From: Adineta steineri
Lineage: Eukaryota; Rotifera; Eurotatoria; Adinetida; Adinetidae
DNA length: 64,000 nucleotides
Assembly (NCBI GenBank): GCA_905250115.1
Contig: CAJNOI010000221.1
Span: 46,987-110,986 of the forward strand
Reading direction: 5' to 3'
In this document: positions 47,547 through 59,486 of the stretch, one piece after another
Layout of the letters: each line of letters begins with the position of its first letter
Position numbering within the stretch: position 1 is the stretch's first letter
Notes under the pieces: model-generated
Database searches by the model: none
Told to the model about the DNA's origin: nothing
The model's input: the letters and a program-made list of their open reading frames with translations, nothing else
Program-made: the position numbers and the translations under genes

Positions 47547-50500
47547 TTACGAATAGATCGATCGTTTCCATTTCTGAAGCGAGTCTTTAAATGTTTTCAT
47601 GTATAATTTTGAAGGAAAAACAAAAACAACAAAGATAAGCATTGATGGAGTAAATGAAATAAAATAACCAGAAAGATATAACCATGGATTATTGGAAACA
47701 TCGACACATCCAGATATTAATGAAATAATTAATCGAGGCATTGAAAGTATAAGTAAAATCAGAGGACTAATTATTAATTGTTTATGTTCAATTATTTGTT
47801 CAAGTATATGCCTTATATAAGTTTGTTTAGTTCGAGTTATCGATCTCTGTCTTGCAGTACCAAAAACAATATAAAAAGCTGAAATAAGATTAGCAATAAA
47901 TGGAGTAACAAGATGAAAAAATAGAATAGCTGTATTATAATCTTGCACAGAGCGAGAATAATTAATCACACATAAAATATGATATTCCATTTCATATTTA
48001 TCTGTATCATTTATATTATTATTTATTTCATCTTGATTTGTTTCATTTGTCGAATAATCATATTGTTGTGATGTATATTTTTCAGTTGTATATTCTAATA
48101 AATGACGATGTATGGGTTCATGAATAAGTGTAATCATAACGAATAATGGTAATATTATACTTATCCGACGAGCGATACGTTTACTTTTATTTTTATTAAA
48201 TCTAACTCCTTGAGATACATTAACAGCTCGTTCAACAGCTACGCAAGCATTTAACCAAGTATCTGCATATACAAAAACTTTAAGAAGCGATTCAATAGAT
48301 ATACAACCAATTTGAAGAATTGATTTATTAACAGATAAATTTATTTGTGTTAAAATAACAAACCAAAATTTAATTGTTAGCATTGATATTGTCAGAAGAG
48401 AAGTTATTGATGATGATAAAAGATAAATTCCACAACCAACTTTTCGTAATTCTAAATTTTGAAAAGTTATTAAAGAAAGAATACTATTTATTAAACCTCC
48501 AACAAATATAATTATCGTAAGAGCAATGCTGATTTTTATTAAAAATGATTGATTATTTATTGTTGTATTACGTCGTATTTCATTACGTAAAATATCATCT
48601 AAAGTTAAACCAATACCTTTTGTATAAGAATTACACCGATCTCCAACAATACACTCATCACGATTATTAACTAAAATCAAATTATTTCTTTAAACTTTGT
48701 TGATAATATAAATGTTTACTTACTAGTACGATTGAGAGTGATATTATTTGATCCATAGATAATTAATGAGAATGGTCCTTGAACATTTGAATGAAATGTT
48801 GTTATAACTAATATATATGTTATATTAGAATGAAGATAAGCGGTAAATTGAAATTCATATCCACCACAACTATAATTACTTCGTGTAACTAAATTATCAG
48901 TTGGATTAAATGGATTAAAATTATTTTCATAAATATAACCATATATAATAATACTACTATTACTATCAAATCTATAGATACTTGAATTTTCTACATTGAT
49001 TTCTATTGTTTCATAATAATATTGTGTTCGACCACAAACTCGAGAATATGTTTGAGTATCTTTTGTTAATATTGATGTATAAATTGTTTGAATATCTATA
49101 TAACAACATATTTATTTATTGATATATTGAGGGTGTGGGTGGGTGTGGGTGTATAAGTTATTCTTCGCTCATACTACACGTGAACATCCACACCGTCACC
49201 CGATTTCGTGACAATATTTTACATATTGTGGAGCATTTCGTTTCGATTTCCGTGTATATTTTAAAATTGTGATTTCCTGACTAATATGTTTCACGGACTC
49301 CCGGTAAAAAAAGTCAATTCGGAACACCTGGACAAATCACCAGGTGTTCGGGACACCTAGTACCTTATGTCTTTGTTCCGAATTATTGTTAAAATGTAAA
49401 TACATACCAATGGGATTGAAATTGATCTTCTTTGGACCAGATGCAGAGATGAGAAATTCTCCTGTTATATTTGGAAAATATGTTGTTACTACTAATACAT
49501 ATGTTGAATTGGCATAAAGATCGAAAACAATTTGAAATTGACTATTATCACAATTTTCATCATTTCGAGTGATACTATTTTCAAGAGGTTTTAATGGATT
49601 AAAACGATCTTTATAGAGATATCCAAATGTGTTTATATTACTATGACTTGTAATAGTATATGAACCAGATATCATCACATTCATTTCTATATCTTCATAA
49701 TAATAATTTGCTAATTGACATTTTTCTCGGCCATATTCTCGACTAGTTGTAATTAATGCTGATGAGTATTCATTTTGAAAAACTTGTGGAAGATTATCTT
49801 AACACAATAGAATATATCAATGATTTATTATAAATAGATCAAAACAAAAAACATATGATAACTAAGAATTTTAAGATCTTTTTACGACAAAATATATTTC
49901 AAAACAAATTATGAAAATTAACTAGAAAAAATTTGTCTGTTATCTGTCGATTATTGTTGATCTTGAAGTAAATAAGAAGAATAGAAGTTAGCTCATATAG
50001 CTATATCAATATTTCTGACTATTGTAATCATATTCTCGATTTAATTACTAGCTCGTTCTAGTAGTTTTTAAGAAAAATAGTCAAAGTATCTCGAAAATAG
50101 TCGAAAATAATTCAATCCGTTCGAATATGATAAAAGTCTTATTTCATCTTTTTATTGAAAAAATATTCGTAGGTGGCGAAAAAATTACAAGTAATGATTG
50201 TAAATAGACACATGTTTTGACATACACTCATTAACGAGTTTCATACATAACATCTATGAGTTGAAAATATGGAAATAGTATATCGATTCAATCTGAAAGT
50301 TCTAGTGGAAACTTGAATCTAGTATATAAGCTAGTTTTTCTTTTTCAATATAACTTTCGATCCGGCTAGAGAGTCATGTAATCTTTGTGCATTCTCTCTA
50401 GGATGAAGATGTGAACTAGTTACTAATGCTGATTTCTTATCGAGTCTATGGCAATGTTTGATGTCTACAGGCGTGGTGAAAATGTGTCCAAATTTCTATC

Positions 50501-53500
50501 TCAAAATTAGATCGTGCTTGACAAAACCTGACAAACTCACTGATCGGGTTTAGAGTGATATTGTTTGGTCCAAAGACAAGCAATGAATAGTTTCCAGTTA
50601 CATTTGGATGATATGTTGTTACAAGAAATACATATGTAGTATTTGTATGAAGTTGAATTGAAATTTTAAATTGACCGTTACAACCGTTGGTATTATCTTC
50701 TAATAATAAGTTTTTTCTATGTCGAAATACATTAAAATCGTTTTCATACATAAATCCATATGTATTCATAGTACTATTACTAGTAAAAATATAATAACCA
50801 CTTTCAATAACATTGATTTTTACAGCTTCATAGTAATAATTAAACATTTGACAACCACTACGTGTAAAGACCTGATCATTCATAGGCAGTTGGGATGAAT
50901 AGATTTTTTGTATACTCCATGATACATCTATTCAATATAATAAATTAAGTCAATATTCACATAATCATTAGATAAATAAAAATGATTATCAATGAATTCC
51001 TACTTTTGAAATTATGCTTTAAAATACTATTTCTCAAAAATAAAAATCATTTAATATGATAGAGAAACTTTTACCAAGTAACAAAATGAATCTTTGTAGA
51101 AGTTCTTTTGAGAAGAACTAATTAATTCATTAATGATTAATCACAAATAAATTCGAAGTACTTACTAATACGATTGAAAATGACATGATTTGGTCCAGTT
51201 GCAATGACTGAAAAGTTTCCTGTTATATTTGGATTTAGTGTTGTTACAACCAATATATATTTAGTGTTGATCAGTAGAGATGTTTCAAGTTTAAATTGAT
51301 TATTAGCATAGAATGGACCAATGTGCGAGAATGAATTCTCAGTTGGAATAATTGGCTTGAAATAGTCTTCAGAGATATAACCATAGATATCTATTCCACT
51401 TTTACTAACAAGATTATAACAACCGCTTTCATTTACTTCTACTTGTATGGTTTCATAATAATAATTCAATTTTCCACAATCAGTTGGGGCAAATATTTGA
51501 CTATTTTCAGTTAATGTTGATGAATATGTTGATTGAATACTGGGTGAACTATCTATTTAATGAACATAAACAGAAGAAATTTAAAATTCGACAAGACAAG
51601 TTAAATTTCTTGTGTAGGATAATTTAATTTTTAAAATATTTATTTTCAAATAAATGAAATTCTTCATGGTAGTTAAACAAAGCTTTAAGCTCAATTAGAG
51701 AATGAAGATAAACATGCTTTAGAATCATTAAATAATATAGATCTTGAAAGAGAGAAATTCAAATCTATTGTATTAATAGTTTTCTGAAACAGACGCAAGG
51801 AAAAACAAACTGATTTCCATACTAGAAAATAAGTAGAAATCAAAAAGAAATCAACAGAAATCAAAAGGATGCGAGTGTGGGTGGGTGCCAGATGAATATA
51901 GTATCTACACCGACACGGACACCCACCCAACCACACCCACACACACCCTCAACTAATTTCCATACTAGAAATCATAGAAAATCACGAAAATGAAATTAGA
52001 AATCAAGAAATCGGTTTACTCCCCTTTGAGCAAACGTCACAAAGTTGGGAATATTTTAAATAAATATGAAGACACAAAAAATGAAATTTCTCTATGAGAG
52101 CGTCGCGATGATTTATATTATTTTAAGTGTTAAGAATTTGTCATTTTATATAAAATATTTAATATAACAACTCTTTTTCCAACAAGAGATTGATATACTT
52201 ATAATAGGTATTTTAGTTAAATTGATGAATTGTTTTGAAAAAAGATTTTTCTATAGATAAACTTACTAGAATTATTTGTTATTAAAAGAAATTTTTGTAT
52301 TCGATTGTTGTCTTGATCAGTAACAAAAATATTACCAAACTTATCGAAAACAGCTGCATATGGATAGTCCAAATGAGTTGATGTTGAGCCAGGTTTACTT
52401 GTACATCCAGCTATGCAGTAAAATCCAGTTGATCGGGATCCAATAATCCGATGATTTGCATTATCTACAATGTATATATAATTATCTGAATCTAAGAATA
52501 CACCGGTTGGACGTAATAGATTGAAACTTGATGTACTGATACTCTCTGTTATTGTTATTCCATTTAATTGTCCAGATTTAAATAATTGAATTCTATCGTT
52601 GAAACAATCTGCAACATATAAATCAAAGCTGATAGTAACAAAGATTCCACGAGGTCGATTTAACATATTATTAGCAGATCCTTGACTACCATTACCCGCA
52701 ACTACCAATATTATGTTTGAGTCATTATCAAGTGATTGTTTTATAACTTTATGACTCTCTCCCAACGAACAATAAATATTATTTTTAATATCAACAAACA
52801 TTCCAGGACAAGAATCAAATGTATTCATCGCAATAGTACCTCTTGTTTCATTCAGAGTCCATTTTTCTACGTTTTTATTAGGTTCACTGCCGACATAGAT
52901 ATTTTCATCAATTGTAACAAAAAGACCCCAAGGTTCAAATGAATCATCTAATTTAATTGTTTTTGGAACGAGATCTTCCACATTCCAAATTTCAATTTCT
53001 CCATTGTATTCATCAGTTACATAGATAGTATTGTTTCTATCAATAAAAATATCTAATGGACCGCTTCCAACTGTTGTTTCATTTGCAAATGTAATTCCGT
53101 AAGGATCCCATTGTGGACAAGACGGTAATTTTGGTTGATTATAAGATATTTCTATTATATTTAAAATAAATTATTAAAACATTTCATCTTAGAAAAAACA
53201 ATCTAATTTATTCAGTTTACATATAAATTAACTCTCATTTAAATATAGAAATTATTATATACTAATATCAGTGGCGGCGCGAAGGGCTAAAAGCAGGAGG
53301 GGGGGGGGGGTAGTCACAAAACCAGAGAAAGAAAAAAAAAGATTTTTCAGTTTAAGCTTTGTTGGATTTTAGAAAAATTTTCTAGAATTTTCCGTCTTAA
53401 CTATCCAAAAACCTCAACTAATGACCAAAAAAAAGGGTTTTGGTTTAGGTTTTAGAGGATTCTACAGACCTACCCCAGTTTTCTAATCCAAAATGGCAAA

Positions 53501-54024
53501 ATAGGAGAAAATTCAGTCTTTTTTCTAAAAGCAGAGGGTACCCCCCTCCCGCTCGCGCCGCCGCTGACTAATATCTCTTTTAATTTGATCTGATAAAAAA
53601 ATAAAATTTGAATATTTTTCTCATAATCATTTGTGCTCTGGCTTAAATACAAGAAAATATCAATAAAACTTTTTTGTTTTGTTGACATTCTAAGGAGAAA
53701 ATACGGAAAATGTTCTATAGTGTATTAATATAGAAATAGTCGTCTCAGAATTCTCTTTGTCAGATTAAATTCCAGTAGAAATAAATTATCTTTTTTCTCT
53801 TTCTTTCCCAACACAATATGATAAGAATCATTTGAGAGATATTTATTTCTAATAGAAACTATTGATTTGATTTTGATTGTTTGATATGTATATTTATTAT
53901 CGAAAGAGAATTATGTTTTAATATCAGTGAACATAAATCATTAAAACTTACCTGCAGCATTTGTTATTTCATGAAGAATGATTAGAATGTAGAACCATAT
54001 CTTCAACATGCTATCAACTGTCAT
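47547..54024 (-). CDS. chimeric receptor: NHL propeller, four tandem modules, seven-transmembrane domain
   Basis: Seven coding exons: 54024-53952, 53151-52267, 51552-51166, 50927-50541, 49797-49408, 49095-48724 and 48670-47547. All six introns are phase 1 and every junction agrees. Exon 1 is a signal peptide (KIWFYILIILHEITNAA). Exon 2 encodes about five NHL repeats (GPLDIFIDRNNTIYVTD, RPRGIFVTISFDLYVADC, NIFVTDQDNNRIQKF). Exons 3-6 each encode one copy of a roughly 125-residue module (NYYYExxxxxVxxSG...YGYxxExxF...TxYxLVVTTxxPNxTGxFS), by appearance a beta-sandwich like PPC domains. Exon 7 has seven membrane spans, with VAVERAVNVSQ at the end of TM3 (E-R-A instead of E-R-Y). The layout resembles adhesion-type receptors, but no GPS motif was found. 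Introns contain a hAT-like MITE and two telomere-like hairpins. Confidence 0.85.
49127..49202. repeat. telomere-like hairpin element (intronic)
   Basis: ATTGAGGGTGTGGGTGGGTG then TGGGTGTATAAG, and CATCCACACCGTCACCCG about 30 bp on. Inside the intron between receptor exons 49797-49408 and 49095-48724. Confidence 0.8.
51869..51953. repeat. telomere-like hairpin element (intronic)
   Basis: ATGCGAGTGTGGGTGGGTG, then CACCGACACGGACACCCACC and CACACCCACACACACCCTCA. A 15-base direct repeat, TTTCCATACTAGAAA, occurs on both sides (about 51814 and 51957), with variable flanks. Confidence 0.8.
53261..53574. mobile_element. 298-bp hAT-type MITE with 8-bp target duplication
   Basis: The element is 53269-53566. 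Ends are CAGTGGCGGCGCGA and, inverted, CAGCGGCGGCGCGA, followed by GGGAGGGGGG on both sides. It is flanked by the perfect 8-bp direct repeat ACTAATAT (53261-53268 and 53567-53574). An 8-bp duplication and CAGxGGCGG ends mark hAT elements. Internal sequence is non-coding. It sits in intron 1 of the NHL/7TM receptor. Its GC-rich ends contrast strongly with the surroundings. Confidence 0.88.
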
Positions 54025-55698
54025 TTTTGAAAAATATTCTTCCTATGATATTATATTATTCGGTATGATTATTAAATGAAGACAGAGAGAAATAAAAATA
54101 TATTTTATTTTATTTTTCTTTCTTTTATACGTAAATACGATTGGATGAACGAGTAATGTTAACATATTTGATCAAAACCTTTTTAACTAGCAGAAGTATT
54201 TCTGGTGAAGGAACCCAGACTTGACGTGACAATTAGAACAAATATAAGAATCATATCTACATGTTTTCTTCTAATATAATAGTACGCATGATAAGTAAAT
54301 GTATCTAAATCGTGATAGAAAGAACCTCCTCATATTTCATACGAGACAATTTCAGATATAATCAGGATGTATGTGTGGAAGAAACGTTTTTGTGATATTC
54401 ATATCCACACACCCTGATGAATACTTTTGTTAGTAATATTTTATAACTATTGTCAGTTTTTGGATTATATGTCATACACGATCTTCTATTCCAGTTAATA
54501 TATCGAAGGATGTGAGCGAGGATGAATCTTGATGTTTAGCTGAAATAGTAGTCATATTTGCAACTTTGCTCACATTCATTCTTTATTTTACTAAATCTTC
54601 TGATTTTATATCAATTATTTCAAAAAAAAGGATGCTATTAACATAATTCAAAGTAAAAATAATCTTTGCGTTGAATCTAAAATTCAGTTTGAGTTCATTA
54701 TGAAACAATCGATTGTAATAGTTTTTCTCTTATAAATGAATTCTTTATTGTTTGTATGTTAATTATAAAACATCTTAATCATCATAGCAGAATATATTTG
54801 AAAATATAAAAATACTGTCAACATATTGTGCAATAACTATATTATTTTGATTGTTTTTTTCTTTTAACAATTAAATCATATAATACGTCATATATTTGTC
54901 TTTTCTTTAATGATTGATTCACACGATTCTGTGTTTTCTTAGTATTCATCTAATATTTCAATGTTCATTAAATATGTAATTATATCGTAATGAATAATAA
55001 AAAAACAAATAATTAAATATCAAGTTTTTTCTATCTGTTTTTTTTTGTTTTGTAAAAATATACTTGAAAATAATTACAAAATTTTTCCAGAAATTCAATT
55101 TTAATTTAGTCATGCATAATATATTTGTTAGCGCCCAATGTTGGATTCAGAGAAAAATAAACTATCAAATCGATGACACATTCATAAATTTAAAGACTGA
55201 TATAAGACTAAATTTTGTGAAAAACTGCTCCTGACTCTTTAACTTTCTCATTGCTGATTTTCGGACCAGTTGATCTTGAGATTAATCCAAGTTTTTAGTA
55301 AAATGTTTTTAGTCAATCGTAATCTTAGTTTGAACGATAATAGAGATATCTATTTAAAATGAATTCTTCTGCTTTTGCGATATCAGAAATAAAAAAATGG
55401 AAGTAACTATTTTGAATATATTCATTTGTTGATATAATTTAAAACATTTTAAAGTCAGGATTTTTACTCTTTAACCAAATGTAAGACTATTTTACAGTAC
55501 TTTTTTTGAAATTATTTACTAAACTATTTTTTCTACTTCACTGATTACATAAGATATACATCTTAAGTTTTATCACATGTTCATAATACTTATGAAAATT
55601 AAATGAATAAATAAATCATCTTTTTTCCATTTGTTTTTGAGTAGTCTCTGAAAAAAAACTAGTTTTATTCCTATCTGAGAGAATGTAATTGTATCTAC
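54025..55698. other. intergenic region between divergent NHL genes
   Basis: About 1.7 kb, no gene seen. It should hold both promoters. Two hairpin-like motifs lie at 54362-54419 and, weakly, 54507-54578. Confidence 0.5.
54362..54419. repeat. hairpin element, divergent telomere-like core
   Basis: ATCAGGATGTATGTGTGGA pairs with TCCACACACCCTGAT. The ends are ATCAGG/CCTGAT rather than ATCTTGAGG, which suggests compensating arm changes. Confidence 0.65.
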
Positions 55699-55707
55699 TA
55701 TATAAAG
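55699..55707 (+). promoter_or_regulatory. probable TATA box of the GPI-type NHL gene
   Basis: TATATAAAG. A leader exon and a 51-bp 5'-UTR intron (55780-55830, GTAAGT...TTTAG) follow before ATG 55853. Confidence 0.55.
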
Positions 55708-55852
55708 ACACCGTCGAAAGCAGTTGCAATACAAACAAATAGTTTTTTATACTTGCGTTGCATACTTTAAATAGTATTTGTAAGTTGACTTATAATTTAG
55801 TCTTTAACTATTTTTTTTCTATTCCTTTAGTAAAACAATCACAGTTACTTTT

Positions 55853-57253
55853 ATGATGATATTGTTCATTATCTATCTCTATCTTTGTTTATGCATTGTG
55901 TTGGTTAACAGTCAAAATTCAAGTAAATATCGTGAAATCATGAATATTTTTCTTTTATTATTCTTATAGGTGTATCAGTTAATCGGCCGAAATTCAGTCC
56001 ATGTGCAACATGGAATGCAAATGCTACTACATTTGCAAATAGTACTACAATTGGTACAAATCCTGGTGTTGTTTTTGTTGATAGAAATAACACTATCTAT
56101 GTAACAGATCGAACTTCTTATCGTGTTCAAGTATGGCAAAATGGACAAAACAATGTAACAAGAACAGTATCTGGTGGTCTCAATGATCCAATAGGTTTAT
56201 TTGTATTAAACAATGGTGATATTTATGTTGAGAATGGTAATGTATATAATCAAATTAATAAATGGATAATGAATTCAACAAAAAGTACTGTTGTAACATA
56301 TTTGAGTGGTGGACATTGTTATGGTTTGTTTATTGATATTAATCAAACTTTATATTGTTCTCTTAAGATTAATCAAGTTCTTAAAATATCTCTTAATAGC
56401 ATTGGAAATATGACACAATTAGCTGCTGGAAATAGTACTCCTGGAAATACAACATATTTGTTAAATTGGCCTCGTGGAATATTTGTTGATATTAATTTGG
56501 ATTTATATGTAGCTGATGGTGGTAATAATAGAATACAAAAGTTTTCTTATGGACAATTGAATGGAACAACAATAGCAGGAAGTGGGACCACAGGAACCTT
56601 TGATTTAAATGGACCATCAGATGTTGTTTTAGATGCTGATGGATATTTATTTATTGTTGATCAAAATACAAATCGTGTTATTGGTTCAGGTCCTTATGGT
56701 TATAGATGTTTAGTTGGATGTTCTCAACAAACAGGTTCAACACCTTCTCAATTAAATCAACCTTATAGCATGAGTTTTGATAGTCAAGGAAATATTTATG
56801 TTACAGATAAAAATAATGCACGAATACAAATGTTCAATTTAGCAACAAATCCAAATTCGTGTAGTAAGTTTTACGAAAATTAGATTTTATTATATATATA
56901 TTTTTTTTCAATAGATATTCTCTCGACACAAACCCCATTGCTGACCAGTAATAATCCATCATCATCATCATCAACTTTGGCTAGTTCGAAATCGTCATCA
57001 ACACCTTCAATTACAAGTAGTTTAATAATATCGTCTACGCAACTTTCTTCAACAAGTCCAAGTATTTCTTAAGAGTAATAATTTATATAAATAATCGTAC
57101 GTATATATTTTAGTGCAAACTACATCATCATGGAACCAAATTATGAGCAATACAACTCGATGTATTAATTGTGCATTTTCTTCATCAACAACTATTTCTC
57201 TTTGTTCTAATCTTTTATTGTTATTACTCTTCGCTTTATATTTATTGCATTAA
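55853..57253 (+). CDS. NHL-repeat protein, secreted and probably GPI-anchored
   Basis: Four coding exons: 55853-55922, 55970-56863, 56915-57061 and 57114-57253. Introns are phase 1, including the last (53 bp), which removes an in-frame TAA. Exon 1 gives a signal peptide (MMILFIIYLYLCLCIVLVNS). Exon 2 carries about five NHL repeats (GVVFVDRNNTIYVTD, RGIFVDINLDLYVADGGNNRIQKF, NIYVTDKNNARIQMF). Exon 3 is a Ser/Thr stalk (SSSSSTLASSKSSSTPS). Exon 4 ends in a small-residue stretch followed by a hydrophobic tail (SNLLLLLLFALYLLH), the pattern of a GPI-attachment signal. Exon 2 is paralogous to exon 2 of the NHL/7TM receptor at 47547-54024, which is transcribed away from it. Likely role: cell-surface binding; ligand unknown. 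Confidence 0.82.
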
Positions 57254-57348
57254 TTAATTATGTATTCCTTCTTCTTCTTCTAAATCTCGCAAAAGTTATT
57301 AAAATAAAAATAAAATAAAATAAATAATACATCATATATAATAAAAAC

Positions 57349-58023
57349 TTATGTATTAGATGAGGAACGAAGAAAAAATTGTGAATTTAATTTCAAAAAT
57401 CCATATTCAAAGAAATAAGGTCCTCCGTCAACATTATTTTCTTTATTGAAAATAACATAATTATTTTTACGCATGAAATCAAATATAACTTGAATAATAG
57501 TAATATTTGTTGAATGTAATTCAACGAGAATTTATCGTGGTTATATATTTTTCATTGATTTAAATATCTGCGAAAGAAATGAATATTCCTCACCTTCAAT
57601 ATCAATTTTAAGTATATCGATGGGTCAATATATATGATCCAATTTCTGAATAATAGTTGACCAAGTTTATAAATTATTCCGTTGAGTATCATTACCACTA
57701 TCACCCATAGCTCCAATACGTTCAGCATGAGAACAATGAAAATTCGGTTCCCAATTTGTCGCAAAATAATAACTATTTGAACGTCTTATTAAATTTTGTT
57801 TTTCTTGAGTTTAATAAATATATTTACGTTTATTTCAAAGGTGATTTGATTCACAAACAAGTCCATCACTTTCATTAAGAGATAGTTGTCAATCATCATT
57901 ACTATAGAAATAAGTTACATATGAACATAATCGATAATTCCAAATTAGTACAATAAATATAAATAATAGAATCCAATCTAATGAGTGAAATGCTATTGAA
58001 AATCGAACAACAGGTTTTGTCAT
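57349..58023 (-). pseudogene. METTL24/FkbM-type methyltransferase-like frame with seven internal stops
   Basis: A single reading frame of 225 codons from ATG 58023 to TAA 57349 with no frameshift but seven internal stops: TGA at 57891-57889, 57837-57835 and 57627-57625; TAA at 57813-57811, 57669-57667, 57543-57541 and 57534-57532. Between the stops the sequence reads like a real protein: an N-terminal membrane anchor (WILLFIFIVLIW), NWEPNFHCSHAERIGAMGD, IDILKIDIEGEEYSFL and ILVELH. DILKIDIEG is the hallmark of the FkbM / Methyltransf_21 family (SAM-dependent). No intron arrangement could remove stops this spread out. It is most simply a pseudogene. It lies 95 bp downstream of, and convergent with, the GPI-type NHL gene. 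Confidence 0.7.
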
Positions 58024-59012
58024 AGAACAATTCAATTTTTGTTAATCATAATAAATATTTTACATTTTTACTTGTTCGTAGTTATAGACTTTTTTTTTAC
58101 ATGTCATTATTTATTCTTCTACCATAAATTCAATTCTTTTTCTTTTCTGTCAATAATTGAAAAATTCATATTTTGCCATCCTAAATGTGTATCGTCTATA
58201 CATTGAAAGTAAACTAATCGTATTCTTACAAATGAAAGAAATTCATAAAATATAATTCGCTTAGTGTTAAAGTATAAGGAGTTCCTCATCATCTGACTAC
58301 AAGATAAAATATTTGTTAAACTATACTACTTAAAATGACGTATGATATTTATAACACATCATCACATTGCATTTATCGTTATCTTGTACATAACTTCTTC
58401 ATTGTTTAGACTATCTAATATAACTGATACTGATTCTATACCAATTCAATAGTTAATTAAATTATTCATTTTTTTATATTGAAAACTATTCTTTAAAATT
58501 CATCACTTACAATCCATCTTTTCATTTTATTAATATTACACTTTCTGTATAAGTATGATAGAATCGCATATTTTTTCAATCAAAACACTGCAGCGAACGG
58601 TTGAAATACAGGTATGAATAATTATACCCGTTTAATACGATATTTTTCAATATTATTTGATTAAATTTATAGACAAATCACAACACACTATTTCAGTTAC
58701 CTTTTTCTAATTATACACAAAAACAATTTCATTTTGAATAAAAAGAAAAAACAAAGTCTTAGTATCAATGTTGTGGAATGGTTATTTGATATTGTAAATC
58801 TTCAACCTACCCATTTATAAATCTATTTTTACGGATATTTTTTTGAAACAAGATATTGAAAGTTTTTGAAAGCGAATAAATCTATTTTCAATTAAGTATC
58901 AAATATTTATAAGCCATGTTAAATCACTTTAAGACGTTAAAATAATCATTTATTTCATTTCATATATATTTTCAGGATTTTTTTCAAAAATTTGTACGAT
59001 AATTGAGACATT
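58024..59012. other. non-coding stretch upstream of M23 gene
   Basis: No gene seen. A donor-like CAG|GTATGA at about 58612 and an acceptor TTTTCAG at about 58976 suggest a 5'-UTR intron for the M23 gene. Confidence 0.45.
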
Positions 59013-59486
59013 ATGGCTATTACACAGAACCTTTCTGTTTTATTCATTGTTATTGTTGTTATTTTTATTGATTGTATTGTTCATCAAGTAAATTGTGTAT
59101 CACCAGTTCCTGGTAAAAAAATAACAACAGCATATGGTGTGAAAGGTTCAATATGGGTACTTGGTTATCATGTAGGTGCTGATTATGCTTGTCCCATTGG
59201 AACAAAAGTAGTAGCAACGAAAGATGGAACAGTTAAGAATTTAAATTGGGGTGCAGGTTTAGGAATACATGTTATTATTGAAACAAAAGATACGAATGGC
59301 AAACTTGTTCAACATGTCTACGCACATTTAAGTAAAAAACTAGTTAAAGCTGGTGATAAAGTTAAAGCTGGACAAGAAATAGCTAAAAGTGGAAATACAG
59401 GACAATCAACTGGTCCTCATGTTCATTATGCTGAACGTGTCTCACCATTTGCTTATGCAAATCATCGAAAACCACTATTTAATTGA
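59013..59486 (+). CDS. secreted M23-family metallopeptidase
   Basis: Intronless, 157 residues. A hydrophobic signal peptide (LFIVIVVIFIDCIVHQVNC) is followed by a compact M23 (LytM/lysostaphin-type) domain. Zinc and catalytic residues are complete: HxxxD as H53-V-G-A-D57, YAHL with H105, and HVH with H136 and H138; GNTGQSTGPHVH is the classic family signature. Such enzymes cut peptide bridges in bacterial peptidoglycan. The animal makes no peptidoglycan, so the likely role is attack on bacteria as defence or food. The family is overwhelmingly bacterial, so acquisition by horizontal transfer is likely. The signal peptide, AT-rich codon use and possible leader intron suggest it has been domesticated. 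Confidence 0.88.
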   Translation: MAITQNLSVLFIVIVVIFIDCIVHQVNCVSPVPGKKITTAYGVKGSIWVLGYHVGADYACPIGTKVVATKDGTVKNLNWGAGLGIHVIIETKDTNGKLVQHVYAHLSKKLVKAGDKVKAGQEIAKSGNTGQSTGPHVHYAERVSPFAYANHRKPLFN

